A DNA stretch of 15,970 bases, taken from contig CAWEHT010000393.1 in assembly GCA_963808455.1 (NCBI GenBank), positions 1 through 15,970 of the forward strand, written 5' to 3'. The stretch is from CAWEHT01 sp963808455. Its GTDB lineage: Bacteria > Chloroflexota > Anaerolineae > CG2-30-64-16. The translations under genes and the position numbers were made by a program. Below are positions 15,819 through 15,970 of this stretch, one piece after another (the stretch's first letter is position 1; the number at the start of each line of letters is the position of its first letter). Under the pieces are notes generated by a model, which was not told the origin of the DNA, ran no database searches, and worked only from the letters and a program-made list of their open reading frames with translations.

Positions 15819-15970
15819 TCAGGGTGCAGTATAATGTCCGGGGGTGCCATTGTCAATAGGACCCGCGTCGAGCCCGATCCACTCGATGCCGTTCACGCCG
15901 GCGAAGCGGCGGGCCATGACAGACAGCGCTTCCGGGTTGTCATCGATGAGGATGAACCGGCGCCCCAGCG
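15819..15970 (-). CDS. DNA methyltransferase C-terminus, 5' part outside the window
   Basis: Only the last 49 codons are present, read leftward from the right edge to the TGA at 15821-15819. LGRRFILIDDNPEALSVMAR and RFAGVNGIEWIGLD match the C-terminal end of N4/N6-type site-specific DNA methyltransferases. In these, a G(R/K)xFILID-NPEA segment belongs to the S-adenosylmethionine-binding core in permuted classes. The piece is too short to give the class or the target. The last 12 codons overlap the promoter of the downstream dnaJ-type gene. Confidence 0.65.
   Translation of the reverse strand, partial: LGRRFILIDDNPEALSVMARRFAGVNGIEWIGLDAGPIDNGTPGHYTAP
15828..15856 (-). promoter_or_regulatory. 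Near-consensus sigma70 promoter for the dnaJ-type gene
   Basis: On the minus strand: TTGACA (15856-15851), exactly 17 bp, then TATACT (15833-15828). This is the best promoter in the window. It is embedded in the last codons of the methyltransferase gene and gives a leader of about 30 nt. It points to strong constitutive expression rather than a heat-shock sigma factor. Confidence 0.75.

Noticed and set aside
1..15970. CRISPR arrays, tRNA/rRNA genes, insertion sequences
   Set aside because: No regularly spaced repeats, no cloverleaf or conserved rRNA segments, and no transposase motifs were found on either strand by reading.

Overview
The window is high-GC bacterial DNA with tightly spaced genes. 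The gene content fits a member of the Chloroflexota: an exported SH3b protein with a Pro/Thr linker, a VLRF1-like release-factor homologue with a zinc ribbon, and a ClpC-type unfoldase. This placement is inferred from protein style only; there is no marker RNA in the window. No tRNA, rRNA, CRISPR array, insertion sequence or phage gene was seen.

Left part (1-6.7 kb, + strand, accessory-looking). It starts with the 3' part of an SH3b-domain exported protein. Next come a 138-aa protein of unknown function, about 760 bp with at most one small doubtful ORF, and a DUF3800 protein. The largest gene is about 2.8 kb and resembles GmrSD (DUF262 + DUF1524 HNH), with a DUF4268 domain and a further uncharacterised domain at its C-terminus. 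That gene is broken by two frameshifts and one in-frame TAG. An AT-rich patch with repeated TTTGAT/ATCAAA half-sites lies just in front of it. DUF3800 plus GmrSD looks like a small defence-type locus, which is inference from context.

Middle part (6.7-10.8 kb, central carbon metabolism). A small DUF4870-like membrane protein (+) converges with a minus-strand operon rpiB-zwf-pgl. The operon encodes ribose-5-phosphate isomerase B, glucose-6-phosphate dehydrogenase and 6-phosphogluconolactonase. It has an extended -10 promoter, and zwf and pgl overlap by ATGA. Divergent from it is psuG (pseudouridine-5'-phosphate glycosidase), whose product ribose 5-phosphate is the substrate of RpiB.

Right part (10.8-15.97 kb, minus strand, protein quality control). 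Reading right to left, these are the 3' end of a DNA methyltransferase, a DnaJ/CbpA-type co-chaperone with a near-consensus promoter inside the methyltransferase 3' end, a VLRF1-like release-factor homologue with a zinc ribbon, and a ClpC-type AAA+ unfoldase whose C-terminus meets the end of psuG.

Quality warning. At least twelve single-base-type frame breaks hit otherwise well conserved genes: clpC six, psuG two, the GmrSD-like gene two, rpiB one and pgl one. In most cases the protein resumes in the next frame with nothing lost. This pattern points to an imperfect consensus sequence more than to real gene decay. Coordinates for broken genes are given for the whole reconstructed gene.
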